From assembly GCF_039596395.1 (NCBI RefSeq), contig NZ_JBCNJT010000001.1, forward strand, positions 903,315 to 967,314: a DNA stretch of 64,000 nucleotides. Reading direction: 5' to 3'. Below, piece by piece: positions 34,013 through 42,855 of this stretch. This stretch comes from Fluviicola sp. (GTDB lineage Bacteria > Bacteroidota > Bacteroidia > Flavobacteriales_D > Crocinitomicaceae). Both the position numbers and the translations under genes were made by a program. A model generated the notes under the pieces. That model saw only the letters and a program-made list of their open reading frames with translations, made no database searches and was not told the DNA's origin. Each line of letters begins with the position of its first letter. Within the stretch, counting starts at the first letter, position 1.

Positions 34013-35185
34013 ATGCAAGAACTCTATTCACCCTTTATTTTTGGTAATACTGTAAGCACGGAAGCGTATACGAACCGGGAAAACGAAGCGCACCGGTTGA
34101 AACAGAACCTGTTGGGAGGAATCAACACCATTTTGATCTCACCACGTCGCTGGGGTAAATCTTCGCTTGTAGAACGGGTGTTGATCGATATCAATAAATC
34201 GGATAAGAAGTGTAAAACGGTCTTGCTGGATCTCTTTACAGTCAATAGTGAAGTGGATTTCTTTGAATTGTTCACCCGGGAGGTTATCAAAGCAACTTCT
34301 ACCAAATGGGAAGATTGGGTACGCGACACGAAAACCTTTTTAGCGCAGCTGGTTCCTACTGTTCATGTTGGAGTGAATCCGCACCTGGATTTTACGATCA
34401 AGTACGAGCAGGAGAAAGTTCGGGAGTTTGCGGATGAAATACTGAATTTGCCCGAACGCATTGCAACCGAAAAAGGAATCCGGATGGTAATTTGCCTCGA
34501 TGAATTCCAAAATCTTACCAATCTTGTCGAATACGAACCGCTGGAAAAGAAAATGCGTGCAATCTGGCAGCGCCAAAAACTGGTTTCTTACTGTTTATTT
34601 GGCAGTAAACGCCACATGCTTGAAGCCATTTTCAACAATCCGTCTAAGCCCTTTTACCGTTTTGGCGATTTAATGTTGCTTCCGAAAATCAAAGAAGAAG
34701 CCTGGGTGAAGTTTATCCAATCGAGTTTCCGGAAGTCAGGGAAACAGATCCCGAAAGAAATTGCCACCATGGTTCCCCGCCTGATGAAAAACCATTCCTG
34801 GTATGTTCAGCAATTATCCCATTATGTCTGGAACCAAAACCGGGGAGGAGAGCCGGTCGACAAACAAATCATCCAACACGCCTTAACGGAATTGATCTTC
34901 GCGAATCAACCCTTGTACCAGCGCGAAATTGAAGGAATGAGTACCACACAGATCAATTTACTGAAAGCAATTTATCAGAAAGAAAAACAACTCACTGCAT
35001 CGGCGGTGATGCGAAACTACGCATTGGGAACTCCGCGGAATGTTTCCAAAAACCGCTCTATCCTCGAAGGACGCGATATGATTATCAAAGATGAATCGGG
35101 GATTTACGAGTTTTTAGATCCCGCTTTCGAATTGTGGTTCGGGAAGCAGTATTTTCAAACACCCTGGATTTCAGCAGTGGAATAG
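34013..35185 (+). CDS. Stand-alone AAA-type ATPase (archaeal ATPase-like)
   Basis: This 390-residue protein starts with SPFIFGNTVSTEAYTNRENEAHRLKQNL, typical of the family in which a Glu of NRE precedes the P-loop. The Walker A motif is ILISPRRWGKSSLVERV (about residues 42-57) and Walker B is VICLDEFQNL (about 162). Later come a sensor-like GSKRHML and a C-terminal winged-helix-like region (SASAVMRNYALGTPRNVSKNRSILEGRDMI). Such single-gene ATPases are common in archaea and Bacteroidota and have no settled function; STAND-like signalling or mobile-element maintenance has been suggested. It is monocistronic, preceded by an 18-bp inverted repeat and followed by a repeat hairpin. Confidence 0.85.
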   Translation: MQELYSPFIFGNTVSTEAYTNRENEAHRLKQNLLGGINTILISPRRWGKSSLVERVLIDINKSDKKCKTVLLDLFTVNSEVDFFELFTREVIKATSTKWEDWVRDTKTFLAQLVPTVHVGVNPHLDFTIKYEQEKVREFADEILNLPERIATEKGIRMVICLDEFQNLTNLVEYEPLEKKMRAIWQRQKLVSYCLFGSKRHMLEAIFNNPSKPFYRFGDLMLLPKIKEEAWVKFIQSSFRKSGKQIPKEIATMVPRLMKNHSWYVQQLSHYVWNQNRGGEPVDKQIIQHALTELIFANQPLYQREIEGMSTTQINLLKAIYQKEKQLTASAVMRNYALGTPRNVSKNRSILEGRDMIIKDESGIYEFLDPAFELWFGKQYFQTPWISAVE

Positions 35186-35210
35186 TTCTAACTGTTTCTG
35201 ACGTGGCAGA

Positions 35211-35264
35211 TTCAAATGTTCAAATTGAACCATTTGAACTCTCTTTTTTGAACTCTTTGAACGT
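35211..35264. repeat. GTTCAAA/TTTGAAC hairpin 5, after the ATPase gene
   Basis: TTCAAATGTTCAAATTGAAC is followed by TTTGAACTC, TTTTGAACTC and TTTGAACGTT. It sits between the convergent ATPase and desaturase genes and nearly reaches the desaturase stop. Confidence 0.55.
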
Positions 35265-35266
35265 TC

Positions 35267-36361
35267 TTACTTCTCCACCTGCAACTGAAGCGCACATTTC
35301 TTGCCCAAACGCTTCATATGCCTGAAATGAGAGGCCAATGCCTGCCCGGCGCTCGGATATGAATAGTAATTCACCCCGAATTCTTCACAGGTTTTAGCCA
35401 CGATCTTTTGAATAGCCGGATAATGAATGTGGGAAATGCGCGGGAATAAATGATGTTCGACCTGGTAATTCAATCCACCGACAAACCAGCTTACAATTTT
35501 GCTGTCAACCGCAAAATCGCTTGTTGTAGCCAGTTGATGCACGGCCCATTCGTTCTCAACCACCAGTTCTTTGCAGTGACAATGTTCAAACTCCACGTTT
35601 TCAACCACGTGTGCCAACTGGAATACGAAAGACATCGTTAAACCGAGCATCGCATGCATCACCGTAAATCCAAGAATGGTCCAGCCGATTCCCCAAACGA
35701 ATGAAGGAAGTACCAAATACAATCCGAAATAAACGACACGCGTCACCCAGAACATTACGTGATCAAACGGTTTCATGCGGCAAACTTCCACGTTGAAACG
35801 GGAACCTAAGATGTAATCTTCGAAATCCTTTACTAAAACCCAGTAAATAGTAGAAATACTGTATAAGAACGGCAAATAGATATGTTGAAAACGGTGAGCC
35901 TTGAAACGTGGCTGGGATTCGCTCATTCTCAGGAATGGAGTTTTAGCAATATCGTCATCAATTCCGTCGATATTGGTATATGTGTGGTGAACCAGGTTGT
36001 GTTTCTGGCGCCACATAAAGGAATCGCTTCCCAATGCGTTCATTGACAATCCGAAGAAATAATTCACGCTTTTCTTTTTTGAAAAAGCCTCGTGACAAGC
36101 ATCATGCATGATATTGAAACCGACCAAAGCCTGCACAAATCCCAACAATCCGGACAAGATCAAAGCCAGGTATCCGGGGATCGGAAGCAGCATGACAGTA
36201 CAATAGATAGCAATATAAAAAGTAATGATGATAAAGGCTTTTAGATAGAGTTTCCAGTTTCCGGAAGTTTCCAATTGATTTTCATCAAAGTAATTCTGGA
36301 CAGATTTCCTTAGGGTACAGAAGAATTCGCCCTGAGGCTTGGAAAATTGAACTTTTTTCAA
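35267..36361 (-). CDS. Membrane fatty acid desaturase (acyl-CoA or acyl-lipid type)
   Basis: This 364-residue membrane protein has the three histidine boxes of the front-end/linoleoyl-CoA-desaturase-like group: NIMHDACHEAF (box 1, about residue 88), RQKHNLVHHTYTN (box 2, about 123), and QVEHHLFPRISH (box 3, about 305, with Gln replacing the first His). Four or more hydrophobic helices surround them. It inserts a double bond into acyl chains using a di-iron centre and reduced ferredoxin or cytochrome b5; no b5 domain is fused. The regiochemistry is unknown. It probably adjusts membrane fluidity. A TAGCTTTG promoter box lies 25-32 bases before its ATG. Confidence 0.9.
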   Translation of the reverse strand: MKKVQFSKPQGEFFCTLRKSVQNYFDENQLETSGNWKLYLKAFIIITFYIAIYCTVMLLPIPGYLALILSGLLGFVQALVGFNIMHDACHEAFSKKKSVNYFFGLSMNALGSDSFMWRQKHNLVHHTYTNIDGIDDDIAKTPFLRMSESQPRFKAHRFQHIYLPFLYSISTIYWVLVKDFEDYILGSRFNVEVCRMKPFDHVMFWVTRVVYFGLYLVLPSFVWGIGWTILGFTVMHAMLGLTMSFVFQLAHVVENVEFEHCHCKELVVENEWAVHQLATTSDFAVDSKIVSWFVGGLNYQVEHHLFPRISHIHYPAIQKIVAKTCEEFGVNYYSYPSAGQALASHFRHMKRLGKKCALQLQVEK

Positions 36362-36385
36362 ACGGCACGTATTTAAAATTCAATG

Positions 36386-36393
36386 CAAAGCTA
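36386..36393 (-). promoter_or_regulatory. -7 promoter box for the desaturase gene
   Basis: The minus strand reads TAGCTTTG, an exact TAnnTTTG match, 24 bases before the start codon. Confidence 0.55.
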
Positions 36394-36491
36394 CGAAATA
36401 AAAGCGTTGGTTCCGGATTAATTGATTGACAGGTCAATGGATAGCGCAGATTCCGATGCAAAAAACGCTTTTTTTAACCTGAATAATTATT

Positions 36492-36499
36492 TATCTTTG
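36492..36499 (+). promoter_or_regulatory. -7 promoter box for rocD
   Basis: TATCTTTG is an exact TAnnTTTG match. Transcription from here gives a leader of about 90 bases that contains two mini-ORFs. Confidence 0.55.
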
Positions 36500-36511
36500 C
36501 TGCTCCCAGGG

Positions 36512-36570
36512 ATGATTTCTCTCCTGCGACCGCAAATGAGGAAAGGATGATTGCTCTCCGCGACGAGTGA
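36512..36570 (+). promoter_or_regulatory. rocD leader with two coupled mini-ORFs in a direct repeat
   Basis: An ATG at 36512 opens MISLLRPQMRKG and stops at 36550; its TGA overlaps a second ATG at 36547 that opens MIALRDE and stops at 36570. The DNA around the two starts is a direct repeat (GGATGATTTCTCTCC at 36510, GGATGATTGCTCTCC at 36545). Both peptides place Arg soon after the start, upstream of an enzyme of arginine/ornithine metabolism. I infer a possible leader-peptide control of rocD; translation of these ORFs is unproven. Confidence 0.35.
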
Positions 36571-36593
36571 TAGTAGCTTAAAAAAAGATTATT

Positions 36594-37835
36594 ATGGAAA
36601 CACTGGACAAATTGTCATCGGAAGAATTGATGCAATTGGAAGATCGCTATGGAGCGCACAATTATCACCCGCTTCCGGTTGTACTTGCTAAAGGAGAAGG
36701 AGTATATGTTTGGGATGTGGAAGGGAAAAAGTATTTCGACTTCCTGTCTGCTTATTCAGCAGTGAACCAGGGACATTGTCACCCGAAAATTGTAAAAGCA
36801 TTGACAGACCAGGCGCAAACCCTGACTTTAACTTCCCGCGCTTTCTATAACGACACTTTGGGAGTTTACGAAAAATTCGTAGCTGAGTACTTCGGCTTCG
36901 ATAAGGTACTTCCGATGAATACCGGTGCTGAAGCAGTTGAAACAGCGATTAAAATTGCCCGCAAATGGGGATATGAAAAGAAAGGGGTTGCTGAAAACCA
37001 GGCGCAGATCATTGTGTGTGAGCAAAACTTCCACGGAAGAACCACAACCATTGTTTCATTCTCCAGCGATCCGGATGCAAATACCAATTTCGGTCCGTTT
37101 ACACCGGGGTTTATCCGCATTCCGTACAATGATTTGGATGCATTGGCAGAAGCGGCAAAACAACCGAATGTTATCGGGTTCCTGGTTGAACCGATTCAGG
37201 GAGAAGCCGGAGTATATGTTCCGGATGACGGTTACCTGGCCGGGGCAAAAGAAATTTGTTCGAAGAATAACGTTCTGTTTATTGCCGATGAGGTTCAGAC
37301 AGGAATTGCACGTACCGGGAAATTATTGGCGGTTGATCATGAAAATGTAAAACCGGACATTTTAATTCTTGGTAAGGCAATTTCCGGCGGAGTTTACCCG
37401 GTTTCAGCAGTTTTTGCAAACGATGAGATTATGATGGTGATCAAGCCCGGACAACACGGTTCTACTTTTGGAGGAAACCCGTTGGCTGCGAAAGTTGCTA
37501 TTGCGGCTCTGGAAGTGGTAAAAGACGAGAAACTGGCAGAAAATGCCGAAAGATTGGGGAAACTGTTCCGTGCGGAAATGAACCGTATTATTGAACAAAC
37601 CGATTTGATCGTGAAAGTACGCGGAAAAGGATTGCTGAATGCAATTATCGTAAACGACACCGAGCAAAGTAAAACAGCCTGGAACTTGTGTGTGGAATTG
37701 AAGAATAATGGCCTTCTGGCAAAACCTACTCACGGAAACATCATTCGATTTGCACCACCGTTGGTGATGACTGAACAACAACTGATGGGATGTGTTGCCA
37801 TCATTGAAAAAACAATCCTGAATTTCAAAAAATAA
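36594..37835 (+). CDS. rocD: Ornithine aminotransferase
   Basis: At 413 residues it is the normal size for ornithine-oxo-acid transaminase, which converts ornithine and 2-oxoglutarate to glutamate semialdehyde and glutamate. It shows the family N-terminal word [16 protein letters not shown], the cofactor phosphate site [20 protein letters not shown], the Asp of [15 protein letters not shown] that contacts the pyridine nitrogen, and the PLP-binding Lys261 in LGKAISGG. The N-terminal region with Tyr and HNYHP separates OAT from acetylornithine aminotransferase. It is followed by a terminator at 37875 and appears to be transcribed alone behind a leader with two mini-ORFs. Confidence 0.95.
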   Translation: METLDKLSSEELMQLEDRYGAHNYHPLPVVLAKGEGVYVWDVEGKKYFDFLSAYSAVNQGHCHPKIVKALTDQAQTLTLTSRAFYNDTLGVYEKFVAEYFGFDKVLPMNTGAEAVETAIKIARKWGYEKKGVAENQAQIIVCEQNFHGRTTTIVSFSSDPDANTNFGPFTPGFIRIPYNDLDALAEAAKQPNVIGFLVEPIQGEAGVYVPDDGYLAGAKEICSKNNVLFIADEVQTGIARTGKLLAVDHENVKPDILILGKAISGGVYPVSAVFANDEIMMVIKPGQHGSTFGGNPLAAKVAIAALEVVKDEKLAENAERLGKLFRAEMNRIIEQTDLIVKVRGKGLLNAIIVNDTEQSKTAWNLCVELKNNGLLAKPTHGNIIRFAPPLVMTEQQLMGCVAIIEKTILNFKK

Positions 37836-37874
37836 GAGGACTGATTCATTGAATAATTCCTGAAATGAAGCTCT

Positions 37875-37907
37875 AAAATCCTTTCACTCAAGTGGAGGGA
37901 TTTTTTA
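37875..37907 (+). terminator. Rho-independent terminator after rocD
   Basis: AAAATCCTTTCAC and GTGGAGGGATTTT pair with wobbles around TCAA and run into a T-run, ending at the stop of the convergent hydrolase gene. Confidence 0.75.
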
Positions 37908-38849
37908 GTTGACCGAACACCGTTTATCTATCCAATTCCGGATGTCGTCAAATACTTGTTCTCTTACTTCCTCATTTAAGATTTCATGACGCATTTTAGG
38001 GTACAAAAACACCCCGACATTTGAAAAACCATCTGCTTCCATATTCTTAACGGTTGTTGTAACTCCTTTCCCGAAATCTCCGATCGGATCTTCGGCGCCG
38101 CTTACAAACAGGAATGGAAGTTCTCTGGAAATATTTTCCGCCCAGTCTTTTTTGGTCGATCGGATGTTCAGGTCAAGCAACGTATGAAAACCGTTATTGG
38201 TAAAGGGAATACCGCACAATTCATCTTCTATGAAAGCCTGTTGGTTTGCTTTGTTCACGCTTAGCCACCTTGTTTCTGCCGATTCGTTTTTGAACCGCTT
38301 ATTATTCAGGTTGCTGAAAAAACGGTTCAATCTTCCGCTTCTTTTTTGTGGTGCAAGCGTATTCAGGATGGAGAATACAAACCGGGCAAACGGTGCAATG
38401 GCTTGTTTTCCACCTGTTCCCACCACAACAGCGCCGTCAAAACGGTGATGTGCCTGTTGCAGCAAACAGCGCGTAATGAAAGAACCCATCGAATGCCCGA
38501 GCACAAAATGCGGGACTCCCCGAAATTTCTTTTCCAGGAAACCGTCCATCTTTTCAGCATCGTCTACCACGCGTTTGGCAGCTCTGGTTGCATGGAAAAA
38601 ACCGTGATCGGATTTCAGGACAGCCGTTTTGCCATGACCTGCATGATCGTAAGTAAGAACTGCATATCCGTTTGCAGCCAGGAAGCGCGCAAATTCTGCA
38701 TAACGCCCGCTGTGTTCCTGCATGCCGTGCAAGACAAGAATGGTAGCTTTTACCGGCTGTTCCAGGGGATGGAAAAGGGTGTGAAAAATGGCCTGTTCCG
38801 TTCCTGAGTTGGTTAGCTTATCTGTAAAATCACTGGTCTCTTTGATCAT
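37905..38849 (-). CDS. Alpha/beta hydrolase, monoacylglycerol lipase-like
   Basis: I chose the ATG at 38849 (MIKETSDF), giving 314 residues; a longer frame would start only 13 bases from the divergent LemA gene, inside its promoter region. The lid-less Hydrolase_4 layout is clear: LVLHGMQEHSGRYAEFARFL (oxyanion loop), YDHAGHGKT, the nucleophile Ser120 in LGHSMGSF, an Asp in VSGAEDPIGD and the His in KMRHEILNE. It likely cleaves monoacylglycerols or lysophospholipids in the cytoplasm. It has no signal peptide. Confidence 0.85.
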   Translation of the reverse strand: MIKETSDFTDKLTNSGTEQAIFHTLFHPLEQPVKATILVLHGMQEHSGRYAEFARFLAANGYAVLTYDHAGHGKTAVLKSDHGFFHATRAAKRVVDDAEKMDGFLEKKFRGVPHFVLGHSMGSFITRCLLQQAHHRFDGAVVVGTGGKQAIAPFARFVFSILNTLAPQKRSGRLNRFFSNLNNKRFKNESAETRWLSVNKANQQAFIEDELCGIPFTNNGFHTLLDLNIRSTKKDWAENISRELPFLFVSGAEDPIGDFGKGVTTTVKNMEADGFSNVGVFLYPKMRHEILNEEVREQVFDDIRNWIDKRCSVN

Positions 38850-38996
38850 ATGATTGCGTTTTAATATCAGGATCCTTGCTAAGGAAGAAGTAAGGTAGTT
38901 ATAAGAAAGAAATAAAATAACTGCCGGGTTCAAAAAATAGGTGAAATTTCGGTCAGTTTTTAGCAGTCTGATTATCTTCGGCAAAAAATTACCTAT

Positions 38997-39512
38997 ATGC
39001 TATTGATCATTATTTTAGTTGCTGTCCTTATTCTGATCCCTTTGATCGCTGTCATAGTTATCAAAAACGGACTGGTTGCCAAAGAAAACCAGGTTGAAAA
39101 TGCCTTTGCATCTGTGGACGTCATGTTGAAAAAACGCTTCGACCTGATCCCTCAGCTGACTTCCTGCGTGAGCGGATACATGACTCACGAAAAAGAACTC
39201 CTGGAAAAATTGACTGCTCTTAGATCAGGTTCCCGTGATACGGAAGCATTGGCGCAGGGAAACCACGAATTGCAGAACCAGTTCAGCCAGTTTTTAATCA
39301 AAGCGGAAGCTTACCCGGATTTAAAGGCAAGCGAGCAATTCATCATGCTGCAAAGAAGTATGAACGAAATGGAAGAGCAATTGGCGGCTTCGAGAAGGAC
39401 GTATAATATGTCTATCGAGATCTTCAATAACGCCGTATTGCAGTTTCCGTCATCGGTAATTGCGAAGCGCAACAATATGAGCAAAAAAGAATACCTGAAA
39501 TTCAACGACTAA
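38997..39512 (+). CDS. LemA-family membrane protein
   Basis: This 171-residue protein has a single N-terminal membrane helix (about 1-23) followed by KNGLVAKENQVENAFASVDVMLKKRFDLIPQL, the core LemA signature, and a long helical bundle ending RNNMSKKEYLKFND. LemA proteins face outward or the periplasm, and their function is unknown. The usual partner in many bacteria is an M48 protease or TPM protein; here the partner three bases downstream is a DUF3137 protein, a frequent alternative. The two are surely co-transcribed. Confidence 0.9.
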   Translation: MLLIIILVAVLILIPLIAVIVIKNGLVAKENQVENAFASVDVMLKKRFDLIPQLTSCVSGYMTHEKELLEKLTALRSGSRDTEALAQGNHELQNQFSQFLIKAEAYPDLKASEQFIMLQRSMNEMEEQLAASRRTYNMSIEIFNNAVLQFPSSVIAKRNNMSKKEYLKFND

Positions 39513-39515
39513 ATC

Positions 39516-40496
39516 ATGGAAATTAATTTTGCACAACTTCAGGCGGATATGATTGCCGGAGATTTAGGAGTTCTGGAAGCAGAAAGAAAAGCATATGTGA
39601 AACGTTTCTGGACGGGCTTTTTCATTTTTTTAGGAGCACTTGGGGCCGTATGTGCTGCATGGCTCACGATCGGAAGAATGAATCCGGTTCCTTATCTGGT
39701 GGCAGCCGTTGTGGTTTTCCTGGCGGGTTTGGTTATTATGATTGTCAGACACCAGAGATTCTACAAGAATTTTAAGAATCAATTCAAGGGCAAAGTGATT
39801 CCTGCAGTTGTAAAATTCGTAGATGAACGCCTGCAATACGATCCGAACAGGGGATTGATGTCCGAATATGCCGAAAGCCGGATATTTACACAACGTTACG
39901 ACCGTTATAAGGCAGAAGATACGATTTCCGGTAAGTTCGACCTGACCGATTTTGCATTCGGGGAAATCCACACGGAATACAAAACTGTTTCAACGGATAG
40001 TAAAGGAAACCGCCAGGAACATTGGCACACCATCTTCAAAGGAATGTTCTTTGTGAGTGATTTTCATAAGAATTTCCAGGGTGAAACCATGATCGATGTG
40101 GATACCATGGAGCGTTATTTGGGGAAATTGGGTCGTAAATTCCAGCAATGGAATCCAAGCCGTCCGGGAAACCTCGTGAAATTGGAAAACCCGGAATTCG
40201 AGAAGAAATTTGCCGTTTACAGCACCGACGAACAGGAATGCCGCTATATCCTGACACCTTCCATGATGGAAAGATTGCTGGATATGACCAAACGAATCAA
40301 TTTCAAAGTTGCGATTTCTTTTCGCAACAACCAGGTTTTTATCGCTGTTTTCAACAACATGGACCTGTTCGAACCATCCGTTTTCGGTTCTTTGCTGAAA
40401 GAAGAAGATTACCGGATTATCATAAACATGATGAAACTGATGACAGGTATCATTGAAGATTTGAATCTGAATACACGAATCTGGACGAAGGAATAA
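39516..40496 (+). CDS. DUF3137 membrane protein, LemA partner
   Basis: This 326-residue protein starts three bases after the LemA gene. Two membrane helices lie at about residues 33-50 and 58-77. The large C-terminal DUF3137 domain includes YAESRIFTQRYDRYKAEDTISG, FAFGEIHTEYKTV, FKGMFFVSDFHKNFQG and a final segment ISFRNNQVFIAVFNNMDLFEPSVF. DUF3137 proteins are of unknown function and often lie beside LemA. A joint membrane-stress or envelope role is inferred from position only. Confidence 0.85.
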   Translation: MEINFAQLQADMIAGDLGVLEAERKAYVKRFWTGFFIFLGALGAVCAAWLTIGRMNPVPYLVAAVVVFLAGLVIMIVRHQRFYKNFKNQFKGKVIPAVVKFVDERLQYDPNRGLMSEYAESRIFTQRYDRYKAEDTISGKFDLTDFAFGEIHTEYKTVSTDSKGNRQEHWHTIFKGMFFVSDFHKNFQGETMIDVDTMERYLGKLGRKFQQWNPSRPGNLVKLENPEFEKKFAVYSTDEQECRYILTPSMMERLLDMTKRINFKVAISFRNNQVFIAVFNNMDLFEPSVFGSLLKEEDYRIIINMMKLMTGIIEDLNLNTRIWTKE

Positions 40497-40560
40497 TCGA
40501 TTTAGTAATCTTTTAATTGAATTCTAACGCCTGATTTCTCATTGGAAACATCGCATTAAC

Positions 40561-40568
40561 TATATTTG
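40561..40568 (+). promoter_or_regulatory. -7 promoter box for the second phosphohexomutase
   Basis: TATATTTG matches TAnnTTTG, with TTG 16 bases upstream (40542-40544). The start codon is 22 bases downstream. Confidence 0.55.
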
Positions 40569-40590
40569 AAGCAACAAAAACAGAATCGAT

Positions 40591-42000
40591 TTGGCAACAA
40601 AAATAAAATTTGGAACAGATGGTTGGAGAGCAATCATCGCAGATGAATTTACAGTAGAAAACGTCGCAAGAGTAGCCTATGCAACAGCACAGTGGTTGAA
40701 GAAATCTGACTGGAACTCAAAAATCGCATTGGGTCACGATTGCCGTTTCGCAGGAGAGCTTTTTGCTGAAACTGTTGCTAAAGTGCTTTTGCACGAAGGA
40801 ATTGAGGTATTGATGTCGAAAGGATTTGTTTCCACACCGATGATTTCTCTGGCTGCAAACCAATTGGGCTGCGGTTTGGGAGTTATTCTGACTGCAAGCC
40901 ACAATCCGCCGTCATACAACGGCTACAAGTTGAAAGCACATTACGGCGGGCCGTTAACGCCTGAGTTGGTGCAGGAAATCGAAGATATTATCCCGGAATC
41001 CCTTCCGTTTGATTACAAATCGGTTGATTTGAGCCAGTTTGAGAAATCCGGAAAACTGGAAATCGTAGATTTTGAAACACGCTATATACAGCATATTGAA
41101 AAGAACTTCGATTTGGAGGCAATCCGCAAATCAGGGTTGAACCTCGTATACGATGCGATGTACGGTGCAGGACAAAATGTGATCAGACGTATTCTTCCGG
41201 ATGTTCAATTGCTGCATTGCGATTACAATCCTTCTTTCATGGGACAGGCTCCTGAGCCGATCCAGAAAAACCTGCAGGAACTGGAGCGTTATATCATCTC
41301 CAAAGGAAATATTCACTGTGCACTGGCAACGGATGGAGATGCAGACCGTATCGGGCTTTACAATGGGAAAGGTGAATTCATCGATTCTCACCACATCATT
41401 TTGTTGCTTTTGCATTATTTGGTGAGCAACAAAGGAATGAGCGGAAAAGTCGTTACGGCATTCAGTACCACACCACGCGTGAAAAAATTGGCGGAACATT
41501 ACGGTTTGGATTACGAAGTGGTTAAAATCGGTTTCAAATACATAGCCGGTATCATGGTCGATGAAGATGTATTGATCGGTGGAGAAGAATCCGGGGGTAT
41601 TGCTGTGAAAGGACATATTCCTGAGCGCGACGGGATCTGGATGGGACTGATCATTTGGGAATACATGGCAAAATCGGGTAAAACTCTCGATCAACTGATC
41701 GAAGAAGTGTATGCGATCGTCGGTGCGTTTAAATTCGAACGGAATGATTTGCATTTGACGGAAGAGAAAAAGCAGGCCATCGTTGCAAAATGCAGTAATA
41801 ACGAATACAAGCAATTCGGAAAATATACGGTAAGTGAAGTGGGCACGATCGACGGATGGAAATTCTTTTTCGACGATAACCGCTGGATGATGATCCGCGC
41901 ATCCGGAACAGAACCGGTTTTGAGAACTTACGCAGAAGCACCGACTCTGGAAGAAGTAAGGGAAATCCTGAAAGTAACCGAGGAAACAATTTGTAAATAA
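40591..42000 (+). CDS. Phosphoglucomutase/phosphomannomutase-family enzyme
   Basis: The start codon is TTG (MATKIKFGTDGWRAIIADEF), giving 469 residues. It carries the superfamily loops: the phosphoserine loop LTASHNPP (Ser103), the metal loop DGDADRIGL, the sugar loop GGEESGGI, and the phosphate loop RASGTEPVLRTYAEA. The EESGG sugar loop matches phosphoglucomutase/phosphomannomutase enzymes that take glucose- or mannose-phosphates, unlike the EGNGG loop of the enzyme at 11329. It therefore probably makes glucose 1-phosphate or mannose 1-phosphate for glycogen and surface sugars. It ends at a bidirectional terminator. Confidence 0.88.
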   Translation: MATKIKFGTDGWRAIIADEFTVENVARVAYATAQWLKKSDWNSKIALGHDCRFAGELFAETVAKVLLHEGIEVLMSKGFVSTPMISLAANQLGCGLGVILTASHNPPSYNGYKLKAHYGGPLTPELVQEIEDIIPESLPFDYKSVDLSQFEKSGKLEIVDFETRYIQHIEKNFDLEAIRKSGLNLVYDAMYGAGQNVIRRILPDVQLLHCDYNPSFMGQAPEPIQKNLQELERYIISKGNIHCALATDGDADRIGLYNGKGEFIDSHHIILLLLHYLVSNKGMSGKVVTAFSTTPRVKKLAEHYGLDYEVVKIGFKYIAGIMVDEDVLIGGEESGGIAVKGHIPERDGIWMGLIIWEYMAKSGKTLDQLIEEVYAIVGAFKFERNDLHLTEEKKQAIVAKCSNNEYKQFGKYTVSEVGTIDGWKFFFDDNRWMMIRASGTEPVLRTYAEAPTLEEVREILKVTEETICK

Positions 42001-42002
42001 AA

Positions 42003-42030
42003 AAAAACGTCAGCCTGAACTGACGTTTTT
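42003..42030. terminator. Bidirectional rho-independent terminator
   Basis: AAAAACGTCAG and CTGACGTTTTT form an 11-bp stem around CCTGAA, with As on one side and Ts on the other. It serves the convergent mutase gene and the His/Tyr-rich protein gene. Confidence 0.9.
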
Positions 42031-42033
42031 CTT

Positions 42034-42612
42034 TTAATGGTGTCCGTGACCTCTTCCGTGACCCGGATGATGACTAGGTCCGGGTCCGTGATGAGGGCCA
42101 CGACCACGTTCTTTCACTATTACTGTGCGTTCTTCTACGTAAACCGGTCTTTCCACATAAACGGGTCTTCTTTCGATATAAACCGGTCGCGGATGCGGTG
42201 CAGAATTAATTTCTACATGAAAACTAACATTCGGTTTAGGTCTGCTTTCTGCATAAACTCTTACTGCACGTGCCGGTGGCGGCGCAGGAGCGCGGTATTC
42301 CACATAAGCTCTTCGATGCTCTACATTGTAATAATAAGGGTGTTCCGATGCTATCCACATTTCAATGCGTGGAGAATCGGAATAGGTAAAATAACTGGCT
42401 GACCAATAATAATGCGGTACAGGTTTCCAGTAATTATGGTCCCAAACGAAGTAAACACTTTCAACGGGATCGTAATAAACGTTTTGTCTCGGGTAATAAT
42501 AATACCGGTGTTTTTTCGGTGGATGCCCGGGATGCGCATACGAGTTCCCTGTCATGCTTAAAGCGAAACAAAGCATCAATATGCGGGCTGCGAATTTCAT
42601 TGAATTTTTCAT
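42034..42612 (-). CDS. Secreted His/Tyr/Pro-rich low-complexity protein
   Basis: This 192-residue protein has a signal peptide ending in GNSYA. The mature protein is unusual: a Tyr/Trp-rich first half (HRYYYYPRQNVYYDP, WDHNYWKPVPHYYW), a middle of repeated PVYVERRPVYVERPVYVEE words, and a tail in which His, Gly, Pro and Arg dominate (GPHHGPGPSHHPGHGRGHGHH). No enzyme motif is seen. The His-rich tail suggests metal binding and the VYVER repeats suggest an extended fibrous segment; both are inference. An inner start (MKFAARIL) four residues later would give the same mature protein. Confidence 0.8.
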   Translation of the reverse strand: MKNSMKFAARILMLCFALSMTGNSYAHPGHPPKKHRYYYYPRQNVYYDPVESVYFVWDHNYWKPVPHYYWSASYFTYSDSPRIEMWIASEHPYYYNVEHRRAYVEYRAPAPPPARAVRVYAESRPKPNVSFHVEINSAPHPRPVYIERRPVYVERPVYVEERTVIVKERGRGPHHGPGPSHHPGHGRGHGHH

Positions 42613-42820
42613 GACTAAGTGTTTTTGATTCGTACCGGGAAATAGTCAAGTGCTTTGCCAATTCCACCCGATAAGCCTGTTAAAAAAATGAAAATGCCTT
42701 TAAAATCGAGGGAAGCAAAAAAACAATTCTATTGATAAATAATAATGCGCGGTTACTGCTTTGTTTCAAAATGAATAACGTATTTTCAAATTGAAAAAAG
42801 TTTAGAATTAGAAACAAAAG

Positions 42821-42851
42821 GAAGAGACCAGATGCATCGCGTCCTCTCTTT
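42821..42851. repeat. Decayed GTAGGGACGCGATGCATCGCGTCCCTAC palindrome, before aroC
   Basis: GAAGAGACCAGATGCATCGC then GTCCTCTCTT keeps the core GATGCATCGCGTCC of the perfect palindrome at 58532-58563 but has lost pairing at several positions. It ends five bases before the aroC -7 box. Confidence 0.55.
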
Positions 42852-42855
42852 TGAT

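Noticed and set aside
38850-38984. An N-terminal extension of the alpha/beta hydrolase
   Set aside because: It would bring the start to within 13 bases of the divergent LemA gene, leaves no promoter room, and adds a segment not seen in the family layout.
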